Source of the DNA: Pilatotrama ljubarskyi
Lineage: Eukaryota > Basidiomycota > Agaricomycetes > Polyporales > Polyporaceae
NCBI GenBank assembly: GCA_022385805.1
Contig: MU277674.1
Coordinates: 187,251-251,250 of the forward strand
DNA: 64,000 nt
Direction of reading: 5' to 3'
Within the stretch, counting starts at the first letter, position 1, and each line of letters opens with the position of its first letter. Positions 12,215 through 23,332 of the stretch are shown piece after piece. Under the pieces are notes generated by a model. The model did no database searches, was not told the origin of the DNA, and saw only the letters and a list, made by a program, of their open reading frames with translations. The position numbers and the translations under genes were made by a program.

Positions 12215-14339
12215 TTAGGACCTTGAAGGCCCTCCCAGAGCGTCGAGGTTCGTCGGGGGAGTGATGATGAGTACACCAGGGTTCGTGGCATCGGGCGTCG
12301 CGTCGATGTGATAGCTGCATAACGCGTGTCAGCCAGACGAGCACAACGGCGACACACGGACATAGACGTACTCTGCCATGGCACCGATTATAGCAAGCTT
12401 GAGCGCGGGTATTTTGTTCTTGGAGTGCTTCCCCTGTCCAGTGATGATACGCAGCTCCGGTGTCGCAGTCACGATGGCGTCGTACAAGGCCTGTTCGACC
12501 TTCTCGATGGCCTCCGGAACCTTGAGCCGGTGAACGTCGATCGTCTGAGGCTGTGGCTTCATATTATGGGCTACGGCCGGATAGTTAAGTCAGACTGCTG
12601 TCCGAGACAGTCACGAACGAGAACGTACCCTGATAGAACCGCCTTGCAGCCTTTGCATGCAATTCGCGCGCGTCGTGCGCCGCGCGGTCCATCTCGTGCT
12701 TCAGCTTGAACGCCGTCCAGTACTCCTTGTTCCGCCTTGCGTCCTGCAGCGCCCTGTTCAGTTCCGTCCTGCGCTTGTCCGCCTCGTCCGCGATACTCCT
12801 CAAGGACTCGGCACGTTGCAGGAGGCGCGAACGGTCGTTGACATTAGAGATGACACTAGCAGCCGGTGTGCCATCTGAGGCCTCGCGCTCCTCGTTCTCC
12901 CCAGGGGTATGCTCGTAAGCTGGGGGAGGCTCAGTTAAGCTGGTGCGTGCCAGGTCCGAGCGCAACTCCGGCTCAGGCATCCTCATGGGGGGCTGCTCCA
13001 CGGGGCTCGGATTCATGTCCTGCAGGTACTCGGCAGGAGGCGCCAAAGCTGGGCTCGGTTGCGGAGTGTTGATATCTGGGATGAGCTCCGGGTGCAGCAG
13101 CGCGGCTCGCGTCTGTGCTTGATCCTCCGCATCTGGGGTGCGAGGGTAGAGACGGATGGGTATAGGGACGGGATTCACGTCCGAGCCGCCCGACGCTTGC
13201 GTGCCGGCCTCGTCGATGACGGTGACAGGTGGGAGGTCGCCGAGCGGAGTGGAGGGACGGTTGATGGGAGTCGTCAGTCCAGAGTTCACGGGCTCAGGAC
13301 TGTGCACGTTGATGCGCGGCCGATCCTCGTCCCTGTCAGGCGTAGTCAGACCGGATCCGCCAGACCGCGCGCGAAGGTCTTCGTTCAGGCTGCGCTCGTC
13401 GTCGGACAACACCGGCCTGGTTGGGTTCGTCTGCTCGATATTGTCGGGAATGGTCGGATAGGTGGCATAGTCGAGCTCAGATGGAGGACGCGGAATGGGA
13501 GGGCCCGCTGAGGGCTCGCGCGTAGGCGGGCGCGATCTCTCGGGAACAGGAGTGCGCGACGCATCTCGAGGGACTGGGACCACGGGGCCTTCCGTAGCAG
13601 GTCGCACAGGTTCCTGAGAGGACGATGTGACAGACGGCGCGCGCGAGGGCCCTAGAGAGAACGACACGGAAGGACTCGACCGTGAACCCGATACCGAGGG
13701 CGCGCGGGAGCCCCGACTGGCATCGGTGTCTGTCTCGGACCAGCCGCGGTCTGAGAAAGAGCCGGGCACGCGCATGGCAGAGCGGCGAGGGGGCGCAGGT
13801 GTAGGCGGAGGTCGGACTGGAGCGCCATACGGAGAGGTCGGAGAGCGAGGTTGTAATGGAGGACTCCGAAGAGTCGGACTGCGCGCCGTGGACGCGCCCG
13901 ACGAGGAAGGCGGGAGCTGGTAGTATTGAGCGCGAGAGGGCGAGCCGCTGCCGCTGCCGCTACTAGGGGCGCTGCGGCGCGAGAAAAGACGGAGAAGAGG
14001 GTAGATAACTGAGTGTCGCACTTTGCGCATGAAGCGGCGGAACCGCCGGTCGGCGTAGAGGTCGACGAAGACATCGGAGAGGAGCATGCCCATGAAGGAC
14101 CAGAGGATGGTGATGAAGAGGCGGATCCAGCTATTCGTCCAGAGCATGTCAACGAGCAGCCGGAAGCCGTATGCGACGTAGGGGTCGACGGAGGCGGGGT
14201 ACTTGGCGATGAAATGCCGGAGGACGGCGCCCTCCCAGAGCCCGACGAGCGAGCCATTCAGCCTATGATTGTGGTTCGTGACGACGTCGATGAGCGCGCG
14301 CAGGCCGAGTCCTACGCCGATGGCGAAGAGGTTGTCCAT
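12215..14339 (-). CDS. Membrane-anchored DUF1771-Smr domain protein
   Basis: Three exons (14339-12629, 12570-12372, 12314-12215) join in frame. The N-terminus (MDNLFAIGVGLGLRALIDVV) has hydrophobic helices up to about residue 90 (LFITILWSFMGMLLSDVF). A disordered Pro/Ser/Thr-rich linker of roughly 350 residues follows, then the DUF1771 helical pair (AESLRSIADEADKRRTELNR to HAKAARRFYQ). Last is the Smr fold with its signature: IDVHRLKVPEAIEKVE (the family's LDLHG-like start) and IITGQGKHSK (the GxGxHS loop). The tail is GVLIITPPTN. Smr domains bind or nick nucleic acids; the DUF1771-Smr pair occurs in yeast Cue2-like no-go-decay endonucleases. A membrane N-terminus is uncommon for Smr proteins, so a role at the ER surface is a guess. 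Confidence 0.88.
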
Positions 14340-14666
14340 CGGTCATGCCAGATGAGTGTGCGAGATAGAGCAGAGATGGGGGGAACAGAGATGGAGGGGC
14401 AGCGAGCTCATCGCCGCCGTCGACGTCGACCGCCTCGTGCCCGCTCTCCATTTTCCCACCATTCCAGCGGCGGGCGCCTAGCACACTGGAATGGACTTTG
14501 ACCGGCGCTGCTTGGGCGCTAACGATGCACGACGCTATTGTTCTCGCCATGCGCCAGGCATTCCAGTAGAAGACGAGTATGTAAGAAACAGTCGTACAGC
14601 GACAGTACACGATATATACATGCATACCCCTGCGAGCACGAGGATTATACCACCACCCCATGCACA
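14340..14666. other. Intergenic, F-box 3' side to Smr gene promoter
   Basis: A 327-bp stretch between two minus-strand genes. It should hold the Smr gene promoter and F-box gene 3' end. Nothing else recognised. Confidence 0.5.
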
Positions 14667-16377
14667 TCATGCGAGATCGAGCACCTCGACCCTCCCCGTC
14701 ACATCCCCCACTGCGATTCTGCCAACGACGTCTTCCAGCGCAGTGGATGATACCATGTACTTTTTCCAGAGAATCTCGTGTATGTTGCACCGCCGCGTGT
14801 AGAGGACGTCCTTGCACAGCTCGACTCGGGCGGCTGGAGGACCTGCCTTCCCGCCATCCTTCGCCTCGTCCTTCGCGGTGGTGACCTCGAACCCAACCAG
14901 ACACCGCGCTGGGTTCTTCGCATGCCGTACGACGACGTTCCGCGTCTCCGTCCAGAAGCCCTTCCCGCTCGGGCCTACTCGAAGATCGCAGCTGGAAGGA
15001 GCAACGCTCATGACACGAGTATACTGCGAAGGGAAGACGCAAGGTAGGCGATCCAGCACCAGATCGTTTTCTCCCTTCGGGTCGTCCTGCTTAGCCTTGG
15101 GATTCGGCAGCAGGTCGTACTGATGCATCGTCTCAAAACCGTCGTCAGAGTATCGCGAGAGGACCGTCACAGGTTCTGCAGGCCAGTCCGGGAGCTCGTC
15201 AGGAGAGGCGGAGAAACCTTGGCGGACGACGACGACGGAACTCGACGCAGGTATGTCCATTTCGATGCTCGCGCTTGCTGTCACCAGTGCAAGATATGGA
15301 GCCCGAACGCCTCTCCAAGATGGTGCAGGGATGACCTCGAAAGTTCGTTGTCGCACGATGAGCATATAACGATTGATCGGTTTGACTGCCAAGATCGTGT
15401 TATCCTGTGCACAACGCAGTGAGCTCTCACTCATGCATATTCATCAGCGAGTGCTGAGTCGACCCACGGGCATCTCCGCTAATGCATTCTTCCCCATAGG
15501 TTTGACGATTGTCGGGGCGCTCAAGAAGCAGACGTGCATGGGGTCCCCGAAGACGAGATAGTCGTTGTGCAGGAGATGTAATGGGGTGGCTGCTTGTCTG
15601 TGCGCTCGGAGCTCCATTCGACAACAGAACCTCCCGTGGAACTTGTCGAACGAGAGTGCCCTACATTCAACCACTCCTTGGCTAGGGAGATGAGAGGGTA
15701 AGTCACTACGCCAAGCCAGCATGAGAACCACTCACTTGGTTGCGTGCGCACTGACATAGGCTAGTACGACGTCGCTCTTGGGATCGTCGTTCACGATGAC
15801 CTGCTCAATCTTTCTTGCAGCAATCCATTCCGCGACGCGATACGCCTCGGACTCTCCGAGCGGGACCTCCCAGCAAGTCAACACCCTGCCCACGACCGTG
15901 ATGAGATATTGCCCATTCCGCCCGGGGAGAAACACAACATGGCTGACGGCGGACTGATTGTCCTCCGGCAGCTGGTCGTCCAGATACGTGAGTGCAGAGA
16001 ACTCGATGGTCTTCCTCGTCTTCGGATGCGCAGAATTCCAGTTGTCGTGGAATTTGGCGGCGTGCACTGCGCGCGCCTCGAGGTGTTCCGCGTCGAGAGC
16101 CTTGAGGTCGGCCACCGAGGCGGCGGGGATGGGAAGGCCCTTCTCTACGACGTGCCGCTTCATAGCGTCGTACCAGACCCAGCGCAGCTTGCTCATGGCG
16201 CATAACCGGCGACATGTCTGTGCGAGGGTCAAGACGGTTCGAATGAGCAACGCGGCGCGCCTGTGGCGAAGATGAACTGACCTTGCGCAGGGCGAGTATA
16301 TCCTGTACCTCCACATGGCTCAAGATCAGCAGTAGGATGTCGTCGGGCAGCGCGGAGATGTTCGCGCGGGGCTTCAT
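14667..16377 (-). CDS. F-box protein
   Basis: ATG at 16377 begins MKPRANISALPDDILLLILS. The first exon ends at LALRK and splices (acceptor after CTCGCACAG) to TCRRLCAMSKLRWVWYDAMK, completing an F-box of about 45 residues (LPxDILxxIL plus LRxxCxRL). F-boxes dock substrate adaptors onto SKP1 in SCF ubiquitin ligases. The next exon runs to about 15737 (LAYVSAHATN). Another follows (GVVECRALSFDKFHGR to MGKNALAEMP), then the last (DNTILAVKPINRYM to the stop at 14667). The remainder has a beta-rich, WD-like or propeller-like appearance (LVVRQRTFEV, VVVRHAKNPARCLVGFEV) common in Agaricomycete F-box proteins, without clear repeats. The substrate is unknown. This is one of very many F-box genes expected in such a genome. 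Confidence 0.85.
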
Positions 16378-16982
16378 GGTGGTCAAACTAATGAAGAGAG
16401 GTGAGCAGAGGGGTATGGGTGCGAGTGAAAGCGGCGCGTCTTGTCTGTGAGGTTGTCATGCGCGGGCGGGCGTAATGAACAAGGCTTTCCTGATCCGGCA
16501 CCCCACGTGGACGGGCTATTGCCTGAACGCCGATCATCTCGAGCGCTTGGAGACCGACGCAATCACCAACTCCATACAATTAGTTGAGCCTCAGTGAGGA
16601 GAGTGAAGTCTCCGATGAGTACCACCATGGGAGAAGGAGGTGCATGATGCCAAACGATTGCGGACTCCGGGAGCCTACCGTGGCAAAGATGGGCTCTCCG
16701 TGCTGTTTCAATCGCAGAGTTGATGCAATGTTCAATTCGCGGCCGGTCCACCAGTTGAAAGGGACTTGCACTGCGCATAAGCAACTCTTCTTATTGTCGT
16801 CAGACATTGCAGACGTTATATAAAGTCGGCGACCCCAGAAATGAGTGAGCCAGATGTGAGAATGATATGTCATACAGTAGCACGGATCCCAAAAGAGGCA
16901 GCGTGATTTCCTAAAGCGTGCGAATGCGTGGTAGGCCGTGCTGTGTCCGGAGCACGTTCTATCGTTTGGCACGACCGCCACC
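16378..16982. other. Divergent intergenic region, F-box / TAF12
   Basis: A 605-bp stretch between the minus-strand F-box start and the plus-strand TAF12 start. It should carry both promoters. Short ORFs on both strands show no family features. Confidence 0.5.
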
Positions 16983-18322
16983 ATGTCCTCCGTCCCGCCC
17001 AACCAGCCCCAGCAGCCACCGCAACAACAACAACCTCCAATTCAGCCTCAGCCTCAGCCCCAGCAGCCTCAGGTCCAAGCGCACCAGCCACAACAGCCGC
17101 CGCAGCCTGCGCAACAACAATCCCAACCGAATATCATCGCCGCCCTCGGCAATGCATTCAAGTCGCAAACCGGCGATCCGCTTTCGGGCGAGCATATCGC
17201 ACAATTGCTAATTGCGAACATGAGCCAGCTTGGGGAGCTTGCGAAACAAGGGAAGCTCACCCAATCACAGATTGTGCAGGTATGCGTCCGTCCTATGTTC
17301 CGCAAAGGCCATTCGCCTCAAGGCTGGCCAACTACGTTTGTCTCAGCTCAAACAATACGCGGACAAGCACAAAGCGGCCGCTTCGAGCTCATCTAGTAGC
17401 CAAGTAAGTCGCACCCCGTCTGTATCCTTTCGTCACTCGAAGATGTCGACCGTATATGCAAACCAGTCGCAACAGCCCGCGAGTGTCCCTGTGACGACGA
17501 ACCCGGCTCTCAAGCACTCTAGCCCGCACCCCTTTCTGAGCTCAACCCCGAGCGGAACTGCTCCGATTAGCCAAACACTTCCGAGTAGTACGCCGCAGAC
17601 TCCAGTCCAATGGCAGCCCGCCCAGCAAGGTAGGCCGTCGCTCACGGGCGGCATCCCGAGCGGCCGCGTCGCAGGTGAGTATTGGTCGGGCATATACTTG
17701 AGCAGTTCGTTGATCCAGCGTTTTGTAGGTGCTCCGCCGCAGGTCGCGAAGCCGCAAGATGACACAACGGTGTTGACGGTGGATGATAACCGGTCAAGGC
17801 GGAAGAGCACCCCTGGTGACCAGAGCATGCGCAGGTCAATACAGGACCTCGTGTCCAGTATTGACCCCAACGTCAAGATCGAGCCGGAGGTTGAGGACGT
17901 GAGTCCCGCTCGGTCACACTGGCGTCACCTACGCTCATCGTCATCTCTACTCTCAGCTGTTGCTCGATATTGCCGACGAGTTCATCGATTCGGTGACCAA
18001 CTTCGGCTGCCGGCTGGCCAAGCACAGGGGCGGTGATACGCTCGAGGTCAAGGATCTCCAGCTTCACCTGGGTGTGTCTTCACTCTCATCCTTGCACGTG
18101 AGTACGAAGCTGACCTACTCGATCGCAGAGCGCAACCACAACATCCGCATACCCGGCTTCGCGTCAGACGAGGCACGAATATCGCTGTCGCAGGCTGCGA
18201 TCGCCCCTGCCGCTGCAGCAGCCGGCACTGGTAAGAAGGGCGCGCAGAACGCGCAGATGACGCTTCGCAGCCACCGGCTCTCGCAGGTCCAGTTCGCGAA
18301 GAAGGAGGCGAAGCTCATGTAG
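16983..18322 (+). CDS. TAF12: TFIID/SAGA subunit TAF12
   Basis: The start at 16983 ([20 protein letters not shown]) opens a Gln/Pro-rich low-complexity region. A helical segment follows ([20 protein letters not shown]), then a Ser/Pro-rich linker. After splicing at about 17900 the histone fold begins: [38 protein letters not shown], and after one more intron [11 protein letters not shown]. This order and the IADEFI and [15 protein letters not shown] motifs are diagnostic of TAF12, the H2B-like partner of TAF4 (TFIID) and Ada1 (SAGA). The tail [17 protein letters not shown] also fits. Introns occur after IVQ (17281), after GRVA, after EVED and after LHL. A 39-bp GT-AG segment at about 17404 could be a tiny intron or coding. 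Nuclear; general transcription. Confidence 0.95.
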
Positions 18323-18671
18323 AGTTCGCTACTCGCTGTCGTTCTGCCGCGCGCCCTCTCGTTCTGCTGCTCTCGTGTTCGCCATGTTGACGTGTAGCTA
18401 TATGTATTTTGGTATCTCGCGCCCAGTACAGCATCTTGCAGCCTAGGCGCTGCCAAGTATAAAGTTTGTGCCCCGCATGAGTACAAGTAGGGCGTATTCG
18501 AACGGACACACGCTCGGAACCCTTACTTGAATCATCCTCGAGCTCTCAGTCCGGCCGTCTACCACTCTGCTTCAACCGTTAAACGGTTCAGCTGTCGCAG
18601 GACAATACGTGAAGTGCGTCATATATCATTCGGACTAGCAGAGTGGTCGCTTACATCAGACCCTGTGTAGC
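18323..18671. other. Intergenic, TAF12 3' side and HET gene promoter
   Basis: 349 bp between TAF12 and the HET-domain gene, same strand. No gene recognised; presumably TAF12 3' UTR plus the HET gene promoter. Confidence 0.5.
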
Positions 18672-20745
18672 ATGCGCTTCTTGGACACTTCCAGCGGCAT
18701 GTTCGTCACGATCCATGACCCCAGGAATGTCTGGTATGCCATCCTATCTCATACCTGGGCCGAGACCGAGCAAACATACGAAGATATCCGGAAGTTGCAA
18801 GCCTCAGCCTCGGGGGGAGGATCGACACATACGGCAGGAGCAGATAACTTGAACGGATCGCATACGCTCATGCCACCCAGGGAGGCTTCCGCACCTTCCA
18901 TCCTCACCCATTGCGACCTCTCAGAGAAGATAGCAGGCGCGTGCCGGGTCGCACGCGTAGCCGGCTACAAGCTCCTCTGGGTCGATGCCTGCTGCATCGA
19001 CAAATCCAGCAGCGCGGAGCTCTCTGAGGCCATCAACTCTATGTACCTGTGGTACAGCATTGCGGACATATGCCTCGTGTATCTCGCCGACGTCCCCGAC
19101 GACGACGACATTCTCGCTTGGGGCTCGCGCTTCCGCTCGAGCAGGTGGCACACGCGCAGCTGGACGTTGCAAGAGCTCATCGCGCCCCGGCGCGTCGTTT
19201 TCCTGTCTAGGCGGTGGCGTCTCCTGGGGTCGAAGACGAGGCTGGCGAATTTTGCTCAAGGAGATCACGGAGGTCGACGCACCCATTCTGACGGGCGTAG
19301 CATCCTTGGACTCAGTCAGCGTGGCTCGCAGGATGTCCTGGGCCAGTCGGCGGAACGCCACGAGAGTCGAGGACAAGGCGTACTCTCTATTGGGCATCTT
19401 TGGTGTGTACTTGTCTCCCATCTACGGAGAAGGCAGTAACGCGTTCATACGCCTACAAGAGGAGATCATCCGGACGATACCAGACCAGAGCATATTCGCG
19501 TGGGGGCGTCGTGACATCGATGGCACCGACATGGTCCGTGGGACTAGTCGCCCGCCCTCGGACCACGGAGAGGGCCTGCTCGCGAAGTCGCCGGAGGACT
19601 TCGGACGCGCCTACGACACGAGGGTCATGTCTCCCGCGGATTTTATACAGTCCGTCGGACGCACGGTCGAGCTGCCGCCGTTGGACTGCATGTTCACTCC
19701 GGAAGGTGTCCGTGTTCAGCTCTACTGCGTCGAAGTGAGGATGCCGCTGAAGGATGGGTCGGTGCAGGCCGCTCTTGACGTCGATACCCAAATATCCGAG
19801 CCACCTCTTCTGCGGCTTGCCCTTCTGCAATGCCAGGACGAAGACGGACATGTCCTGGCCTTGGCACTCAAGGATCCGGGAGGGGGAGAGCCGAGGACGG
19901 ATCGCGGCCTCGTAATCTCAGGCTGTTACGAAAAGCATGCTCCTGGGACGGACATGTCCTATTTCCGCATCGCCGCGCTAGATAAACGCTTATTAGCGGG
20001 TGCCGTGGCGAGGCGCGATGCGACGCTCGTTCTTCAGAACCTCTCCTTCCGTGCGCACTCGATACCGGAGCTGAGCCTCGTCCATCCCTTGGACCGTTTT
20101 ACGCCGCAGTCGGGGAGGTCCCCCGCCCTGCCCCCCGCGTCGGCGATGCTCGAAGTCCACTTCGCGCCCTGGTGCGCCGACGAGCTGCGTGCCACCGGAT
20201 TCGTGACTCGGGTGACTTCGGCAGAGAACATGGATATCCGCCCTTCGTCCACGAGGCGGACGGACGTGTACCTCGGCAAGCTCGTCGCGCTCACACAGCA
20301 CACCCACCAGGCTGGGAGATACGTACAGACGCAACAGGTCCGCATCCGCCTGGCGGCCACCGTGATCGGCATGCAGCTCCATATCGATCACCTGGTTCGG
20401 TACGCACCCGGCGAGATTTTCCGCCACGTTCAGTTCGCGGACTGTAGCAGCGGAAGCGTCAGCGGCGACTTCCGGTACGACTGGAACTTCGCACAGGACG
20501 TCCCGTGGCATGCCGCCTTTCAGCTCTACGCCGAACAGCGCTGGGATCCGGCCGTCGCTGGACAGCTCGAGTCCGAAGGTAGATCGCACGTCCGGCTCTT
20601 GCGACTTGTTCTACACCCCCAACAGCCGTTCGAGCGTCATCAGGATGGCATCCTACGGAAGGCCGTCGTGGAGCTCGCTGTCGAGCTCTCGGAGCCGTAT
20701 CCCTATGTGCAGCAGCTTCAAGGCAGAGTGCGCAGCTCCGGCTGA
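18672..20745 (+). CDS. HET-domain (heterokaryon incompatibility-like) protein, with one-base frameshift
   Basis: Two overlapping open frames make one HET protein. Frame 1 starts MRFLDTSSGMFVTIHD at 18672. It carries the three HET blocks: VWYAILSHTW, then YKLLWVDACCIDKSSSAELS with AINSMYLWYSIADICLVYL, then SRWHTRSWTLQELIAPRRVV. At 19250-19253 (TTTT) the frame changes by one base. The downstream frame continues LLKEITEVDAPILTG, RVEDKAYSLLGIFGV and PIYGEGSNAFIRLQEEI, the usual HET C-terminal motifs, and runs to 20745. Removing one T restores a 690-residue protein of normal layout, so this is either a sequence error or a recent null allele. The roughly 400-residue C-terminal part is unassigned. 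HET domains in filamentous fungi trigger programmed cell death on non-self fusion. No introns are evident. Confidence 0.8.
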
Positions 20746-21007
20746 GCCGAGCGTGTGATACTCGCAGTAGAATAGGATATGCTCATCGAGGTCGATGCGA
20801 TGGCGGGTCTAATAAACGGTGTGCACTGCTGAGGGGGAGGGGGAGGAGAAGGCGGTATGCTACATCGAAGAATAAATACTTACAGTCCAGTATGATCGCA
20901 TGATACCTTTCGCGTTGCCTTAGGAGCCCAGAGCCCTGAGAGGCAATATAGTCAATATCTACTAGCTCAGTACATGGACTCTTCCACACAACATACGCGT
21001 ACCCAGA

Positions 21008-22285
21008 CTAGCGAGAGGTCGCCTTCCCAGCTGCCCCCTTCTTCGCCTCGTCCACCGAGCTCTTCTCCAGCTCATCATGATCCACCGTAGCAGGTTTCTT
21101 CGCAGCGTCCTCGTCAACGGGAAGCGCCGTCGCCTTCTTCTCATCCTCAGCGTTCAGCCCATCGTTCGGCAAGCCCTCCCCCGTCGCCGCCGTCGTCGCG
21201 TTCGTGGCCGTCCCATTCAGCGGCAGGTCCCCAGCAGTGAGCGGCGGGGGCGGGGGCGGCGCGGGGCGGTTGCTGTCGAGGTTGACCACGCCCGCGTGCT
21301 TCCTGCGCATCTCCTCCTGCGCGACATACGTGTCGGACATGTTCAGGTTCGGGTCCGGGCGCGACGGCACGAGCGGGTCCGTGTCGAGCTGCAGCGTGTG
21401 CGCTCCCATGCCTTTGCCCTTTCCCTTCCCCGTACTCTTGTCCAGGCCCTTGAGGAGGTCGAACGCGCGCCGGACGGGCGTCGCGAGGTATTGGGCGGGC
21501 TGGAGTACGCGCCGGAGGAGGCCCCCACCGAGGCCGGTGGCGGGCGACTTGGCGAGGGCGTTCGGCTGGGCGGAGGAACTGGTGCTCTTGAATAGCGCGC
21601 CGAGCGAGTCGTGCGTGGCGTAGGCCGCGGCGTAGCGCGACTCGCCCGTCGTCTTCATGCCTTTACCCGCGAGGAGACTCGCGCTGGACAGGTCAGGGTG
21701 GACGGGGACGCTGTTCGCGTTGGCGTTCTTGAGGTCGCCAACGGCGAGCGGGGCGTGCGGCGTCGCAGGCACAGAAGAACCAGAACCAGAACCAGTATCG
21801 GCGGCGGCGGCAGCTTCAGAGAGGTCGTCGCCAGAGGAAGTAGGATCGGCAGCGGCGTAGTAGGCGTCGTCAGGATCCAGGCGATCAGCTTCCCAGTCTT
21901 CCTCAGAACGGCGCAGGACGGCAGCAGTAGCAGTCGGTGAAGGCGGTGCGTTGGACGGAACAGACTCGACACCGACGACGGGGACTCTGGTGAACGTGAC
22001 ATTACGGTTGACGCCGTAGTCGGCTTCGCGGAAGTCTGCACGAGGGAGACGGGCGAGCTTGGACTTGGACTTGGTGAGACGGTGAGACTGAGTCATGCCG
22101 CCGGTAGGCAAAGCGGGTGCTGTAGCCAGAGGGAGATTCGGGACTTCGCTGAATCCAGTGGCGACAAGAGTGAGCGTAAGGTCAAGTAGGGGTACGACGA
22201 CTGTCGTAGTTTCCGCAAGAGGCGCAGCAGCAGCGGGTAGAACGAGGGCGGCGGCGCAGGCCGCAGAAAGGGTGGAGACACGCAT
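21008..22285 (-). CDS. Secreted low-complexity protein, unknown function
   Basis: A single open frame of 425 residues from ATG 22285. The frame extends upstream to 22573, but the first Met preceding a signal peptide is the better start: MRVSTLSAACAAALVLPAAA, with likely cleavage near AAAAPLA. A second hydrophobic stretch (VVVPLLDLTLTLVATGF) follows. The rest is disordered and rich in Ala, Pro, Asp and Lys. It contains a polyproline run (about 21240), a KGKGKGMG basic patch and an acidic/Lys-rich tail ending GAAGKATSR. No known domain is recognised. Possibly a secreted or wall-associated protein limited to Agaricomycetes. Its GC-rich repeats make antisense ORFs long here, so the evidence is mainly the intact frame and signal peptide. 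Confidence 0.65.
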   Translation of the reverse strand: MRVSTLSAACAAALVLPAAAAPLAETTTVVVPLLDLTLTLVATGFSEVPNLPLATAPALPTGGMTQSHRLTKSKSKLARLPRADFREADYGVNRNVTFTRVPVVGVESVPSNAPPSPTATAAVLRRSEEDWEADRLDPDDAYYAAADPTSSGDDLSEAAAAADTGSGSGSSVPATPHAPLAVGDLKNANANSVPVHPDLSSASLLAGKGMKTTGESRYAAAYATHDSLGALFKSTSSSAQPNALAKSPATGLGGGLLRRVLQPAQYLATPVRRAFDLLKGLDKSTGKGKGKGMGAHTLQLDTDPLVPSRPDPNLNMSDTYVAQEEMRRKHAGVVNLDSNRPAPPPPPPLTAGDLPLNGTATNATTAATGEGLPNDGLNAEDEKKATALPVDEDAAKKPATVDHDELEKSSVDEAKKGAAGKATSR

Positions 22286-23332
22286 GCTGAAAGGAGAGAC
22301 AAAACGAGTGTGAGTCGAGAAGGTGTGAGTAGTCGGTGTGGCCGGCGGGCGTGAGGTAGCTGTGAGAAGGCGGAGGCGGGGACGGCAGGCGCGGGCTTGC
22401 GAGGTGGTGGACGTCGAGGAGAGAGTGGAGGACGGCGGCTGGTGGCGGGGGCGCGTATTTGAACCGACGTTGGCTGGACCGGGGCTGGCGCTGTCCGTGT
22501 CAGCCAGGCGAAGAGGAAACACGTCGATCGGATGCGGCTGACCCGAGACGAACCCGGATCGCCCTCTGCTCACCTTCGACCACCACCACCACCAGACCGT
22601 ATATGTCCGATATCAGCCATCTTGTCCACTCACCGTTGAGCATCCGTGCTTCGCTTTTTACTCCGCTTCACAAGGGATGGACATGCACCATACGTCGGAG
22701 TCCAGTGGGCACGAAAGGCTATGTGCCGCTTTCAGACGCATTCGCGCAGACTGCGGGCAACATTCGGTCTCTACGGTATCCATAGCACCTAGTAACAGCT
22801 TGAATCGTCAGAATGCAGAGGATATAAGAGGATCTTGCAAGAAAAGAAGCCGGCCCGATGTGCTGCAGCTGTTGTCGGAGCCGCTCTGGGCCGGTGAGCA
22901 GCCTGCTCTACAGCGCATGCGAGCTCACCGCGCGTGTGGGACTGAGCATAGCCTCACCTATGGAGCAGGTGGTCAATGTCGCCGACGATGCGTGTGCGAA
23001 CGAGCGTAAAAGGCAGCCGATGTTGTCGGTGCGCACAAGCGCCCGACGAGGAATGCACAGCACGGGCGCTTACACCAACGCGCCTCCCATTTCTGGCCGT
23101 CCTATTGTTTGGCACCCGGCTCGCCTGCAGCCCGGCACTGAGAACAATGGGACGCAGTATGCGACAGAACACAATGAGCTATCCTCTCTCAAAAACATGC
23201 ATCTCCCCGGGGATGGGCCGTCCGTCCCCTCTTGGGTCATTTCCCTCTTTTTCCACTTCGTACGTCCGTCGACGACCACTCACAGTAGACTTTCCAGTAC
23301 ATCGTCGCCGGTCGACCCCTTAGCTGGCAGCA
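22286..23332. other. Intergenic region between secreted protein and PRM1
   Basis: A 1.05-kb divergent intergenic stretch. It should hold promoters for the minus-strand secreted protein and the plus-strand PRM1 gene. ORFs within it show no family features, and no repeats were seen. Confidence 0.5.

Noticed and set aside
16959..17204. Leu-rich minus-strand ORF resembling a membrane protein
   Set aside because: It is the antisense of the TAF12 Gln/Pro-rich region; CAG and CCN repeats read backwards give Leu and Arg/Gly.
19205..19260. Explaining the HET frame change by a short intron
   Set aside because: The only GT-AG segment seen (about 47 bp) would remove the conserved RWRLLGSK region, and simple deletion of one T gives a normal protein. 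It is still open to RNA evidence.
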